22,144 nt of DNA from Ophiocordyceps camponoti-saundersi (nom. inval.) (Eukaryota; Ascomycota; Sordariomycetes; Hypocreales; Ophiocordycipitaceae): NCBI GenBank assembly GCA_003339415.1, contig PDHQ01000464.1, positions 1 through 22,144 of the forward strand, read 5' to 3'. The notes under the pieces are model-generated. The model searched no databases. It was not told the origin of the DNA and worked only from the letters and a program-made list of their open reading frames with translations. Numbering within the stretch: position 1 is the stretch's first letter; each line of letters begins with the position of its first letter. A program made the translations under genes and the position numbers. Positions 19,080-22,144 of this stretch are shown piece by piece.

Positions 19080-20959
19080 ATAAGAAAAAAAACTATTATA
19101 ATAATAATATTTATATACTAATATACTTTATATAGCTTAAAATTATATTAATTATATTATAAAAAAGGGAAAAACTAGAGAGCTTAAAGTAGAACCCTCC
19201 TCTTAAGTATTACCTTAGCTTTAAGTTAAACCCCGCCTATACTTAATACTTTATATATTTAATAAGTTAAGTATTAACTAATAATTTAAAAGCTAATATT
19301 TCTCCTAAAGTAAACTTTATAATAATAAAAATATATATAAACTAAGTTTAGTATAAAATTTATATAGCTTACTTATCTTTTTAGCTATTATTATCGCTAT
19401 AAACTAAATCTTTATATTTAACTAAAGTAGCTTTAATAATCTAATTAATTAAGGCCTTATTAGTATAGCTTAGGAATATATAAAAGTTTTATTATCTTAT
19501 AATAAACCTTATAATAGCTAATTTTAAAAAATAGCTAAATTATTATAATAAAGCTACGGATAAATATAAAGTTAGAGTTAGAAGAAGAGATATTCTTATA
19601 TTTACTTTCTAGCGTTTCCGCTTTAGCTATTATTAATTTCTAGTTAGCGTTAGAAAAAGAGAAGGGGCGGTATATATAGAGTTTTAGTTTATAAACTTTT
19701 AAAGTTAAGTAATATATATATTCTTCGCTAAGTCTTATATTACTCTTATCTTAAGGTAAAGTTAACTTTACTTAAAGTAAAACTTGTAATAAAAAAAGTA
19801 ATAATATAATTTTTTCTTATAAGCTATAAAGTAAGCGGACTTACTTTTTATATATAAAGCGGTAAAATATTTATTATATTATAACTTTATTATATAATAT
19901 TTAATAATATATTTAAGTTAATAATATTAAAAATATTATTAATATTAAATATTAAATATATATAGTTTAGCGTTAAAAATCTCCGCTTATATTATTATAT
20001 CTTTATTATAAATTTAGCTTATATTTATTATATTATTAATAATAATTATATAGAAATTCCGCTAAGTTTTTAAATAATATTTTTTTATATATAATTATAT
20101 TATTAAAACTTTATTTAATAACTTAATTTTTTTTAAAAAGCTTTTTTCTTACCTTATTTATATTATAAAGCTTACGCTAGTATTTTTTTTATAATAAGAA
20201 TATAACCTTTACTAATTAAATATACCTTTTCTCTAAAAATAATATAAAGCTACTTTAAATTAAACTAAAGCTTATAAATAATATTTTAAAATATTATTAT
20301 AATATTATTATTAAGTAATTTCCTTATTATAAAAGCTTAGCTTTATTTATAAAGTTTATAATTAATATTTATTATAATTATTTTAAAGCTTTAAACTTAG
20401 AATAAAGTAGCGATAAAGTTAAAATAAATTATAAGCTATTATTTATATTACTTAGGAATTTACTTTTTAATAATCTTCTTTAGCGCTTTAATTATAACTA
20501 AGGCTTATATTAAAAGAGTTCCGCTTTCTCTAAAGTTATAAAAAAGAGAGGAAACCGCGGCTATAATAGCTAAGGAGATATTATTAACTAATAAAGTCGG
20601 AGTAAAAGGAGCGCCTCCCTAAACCTTTTTAAACTCTATTATTTATTTAATAATTACTTATATAAATATAAAAGTATTTTTTAAAATAATTTTATTAATA
20701 TTTACTTTAGCTTCTAATAAGATAATAAGGATAATAAACTTTTAAGCTTAAGATTATTATAATTTAAAGTAAAGTTATATTTTAAGTAAAAAATCTTATA
20801 GTTATAATTAACTTATATAACGTTACCCTCCCTTTTAAGGTTACTTTAAGCGTAGCTTATTATTATTATAAGATAATAAAAAGAGCGGAGTTTGCTTATA
20901 ATATAAAAATAAGAAGTTTATATTTACGTTATTATAAGCGCGGAGTTTATAAAATATAT
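19080..20959. repeat. 1.88-kb dispersed repeat, copy B (direct)
   Basis: This is the second copy of the family seen at 14879-16762, in the same orientation. It keeps more C and G at many positions where copy A has T or A (for example 'ccctcctcttaag' against 'cctttcttttaag'), so it is the less mutated copy. A plus-strand frame at about 20460-20960 reads Arg-Glu-Glu-Thr-Ala-Ala, then Gly-Ala-Pro-Pro. It ends in a Tyr-rich series that could be a mutated Cys cluster (20845-20958). A minus-strand frame at about 19590-19850 also looks protein-like, so the coding strand is not settled. The family is unidentified. Confidence 0.9.
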
Positions 20960-22014
20960 ATTTATTAATTATCTTAAGTTTTAAAAAGAAAACTATTATA
21001 TTTATTAAAATATAGCTAGGAGCTAGCTTAGTATATATTAGTTATTAAGGTATTTTAAGATAGTTTAAAAATAAAAAGTAAAGGTGCTTAGCTTTTATTT
21101 TTAAAGTAAAATAACTTAATATTTATAATAATAGCGCAGATCCTAATAATAGTAGTAATATACTTAATTAAGAGAATATTACGCTTTATATAATATTAGC
21201 TAAAAGCTAAGGTAAAGATATAATAAAAGCGTATAAGCTTAATCTTATTAGCTTATTTATTATTATTTTTTAAAGTAAGCTTAGCTTTAAAGTAAATAAA
21301 GAAATTAAAAAAAAAACTTAAAAGCGCTTTATATAAAGTATTTAAGTCTTATTATAGCTATCTAGCATTAGTATAAGTTAGTAAATATAATATTAAAGTA
21401 ACTTAAAAAGTAATTAAAGTTATACTTATACTTAGTATTTTACTTAAAAAATAAAGCTACCTTAGCTTTAATTTTAAAAAATAAGTATTATTATAAGAAT
21501 TATTATTAGTTAAAAGTAGTGCTAATAAAGGCCTAATCCGCTTATAGCTTATAAAATATAAAAAGCGCTATATTAGAAAAAAGTTATTATCGCTATTAAA
21601 TAGTAATTTAAAAGTTAGCAGCTTATAATAAAATTATAACTATTATTACTTTAATAACTATATAAACTAATATAATTAGCGTATTTTAAAGCTTTATAAT
21701 AATTAGTATTATCTCTTTATATATTTTTATATTTATTATATAATATATATATAAAAAATAACTTAAATATAAGAAAGTCTTTAATAAAATATATATTAGC
21801 AGCTAAGTTATACTTTATATAACTTAGGGGATAAGAGATATCTTTAAAAGGAAAAAGAGGATATAAAGGTAAAATATTATTTAGCTATATAGCCGCTTTT
21901 CCTTATATAATAAAGAAAAAGTATTTATTATTAATTATATTAAATTTAAGTTACCTTTACTTTTTATATTTATATATATATATAAAGATTACTTAATATT
22001 AATTAATAATTATA
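20960..22014. other. Unassigned RIP-degraded sequence
   Basis: Fragmentary plus-strand frames occur around 21130-21350 (Asp-Pro-Asn-Asn-Ser-Ser near 21140) and 21520-21660. None matches a family I know and none extends far. No repeat relationship to the rest of the window was seen. It starts exactly where similarity between repeat copies A and B stops. Confidence 0.4.
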
Positions 22015-22144
22015 TTAGTTAATTAGTTAATTAGTTAATTAGTTAATTAGTTAATTAGTTAATTAGTTAATTAGTTAATTAGTTAATTAGTTAATTAGTT
22101 AATTAGTTAATTAGTTAATTAGTTAATTAGTTAATTAGTTAATT
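22015..22144. repeat. (TTAGTTAA)n 8-bp tandem repeat
   Basis: About 16 perfect units run to the last base of the window, so the array may continue. There are no mismatches. The unit shares TTAG with fungal telomeric TTAGGG but lacks the GGG and is not a telomere repeat. It also recalls the TTAGTTAG words in the palindromic element at 17013-17226. Confidence 0.96.

Noticed and set aside
14879..20959. The two 1.88-kb direct repeats as LTRs of one retrotransposon
   Set aside because: The copies contain long protein-like frames themselves, no TG...CA ends or promoter signals were seen, and the 2.3-kb interior shows no gag-pol motif. Not excluded, but unsupported.
22015..22144. Telomere repeat
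   Set aside because: The unit TTAGTTAA shares only TTAG with TTAGGG. It has an 8-bp period and no G-run, and RIP cannot turn TTAGGG arrays into it with a new length.

Overview
The window reads as a gene-free, transposon-packed A+T-rich block from a filamentous ascomycete (Pezizomycotina). Almost the whole sequence is built of TA, AT, AA and TT steps. CpA and TpG are nearly absent, while CpG, CpT, ApG, CpC and GpG survive. That is the expected product of repeat-induced point mutation (RIP), which converts CpA to TpA on either strand. In every ancestral frame I could recover, TAA/TAG stand where Gln or Trp codons are expected, Tyr stands for Cys and His, Asn for Asp, and Ile/Leu for Thr/Pro. 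No intact protein-coding gene, tRNA, rRNA or CRISPR array is visible.

Layout. (1) 1-127 is an (ATT)n microsatellite. (2) 128-1750 is degraded low-complexity and tandem-repeat sequence of unknown origin with a less mutated patch at about 1480-1690. (3) About 1785-13000 on the minus strand is one Ty3/gypsy chromovirus relic. From high to low coordinates it carries gag, protease, reverse transcriptase (RT), RNase H, integrase, a GPY/F-like segment and a chromodomain. (4) A Tad1-like non-LTR retrotransposon (LINE) on the plus strand, about 4412-10870, sits inside the RT of that chromovirus. It has ORF1 with zinc knuckles and ORF2 with RT and a terminal CxC-H-C motif. An identical 18-bp sequence flanks it (4394-4411 and 10871-10888), and the host RT reading frame resumes in phase across the insertion. 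(5) 13429-13479 is a 9-bp-period satellite, followed by about 1.4 kb of extremely AT-rich sequence with nothing recognisable. (6) Two direct repeats of about 1.88 kb (14879-16762 and 19080-20959) flank about 2.3 kb of unidentified degraded coding-like sequence and a 214-bp palindromic element. (7) 20960-22014 is unassigned, and the window ends in (TTAGTTAA)n at 22015-22144.

How the parts relate. The order of events can be read from the nesting: the chromovirus inserted first, the LINE later inserted into its RT, and RIP mutated both. The chromovirus integrase carried a chromodomain, a module known to direct such elements to heterochromatin, which fits this setting. The best new leads are the nested insertion with its preserved junction, a structured GC-rich promoter-like island (10541-10860) near the LINE 3' end, the unidentified 1.88-kb repeat family and the palindromic element. 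I found no evidence of a functional new system. The interest lies in transposon archaeology and RIP.
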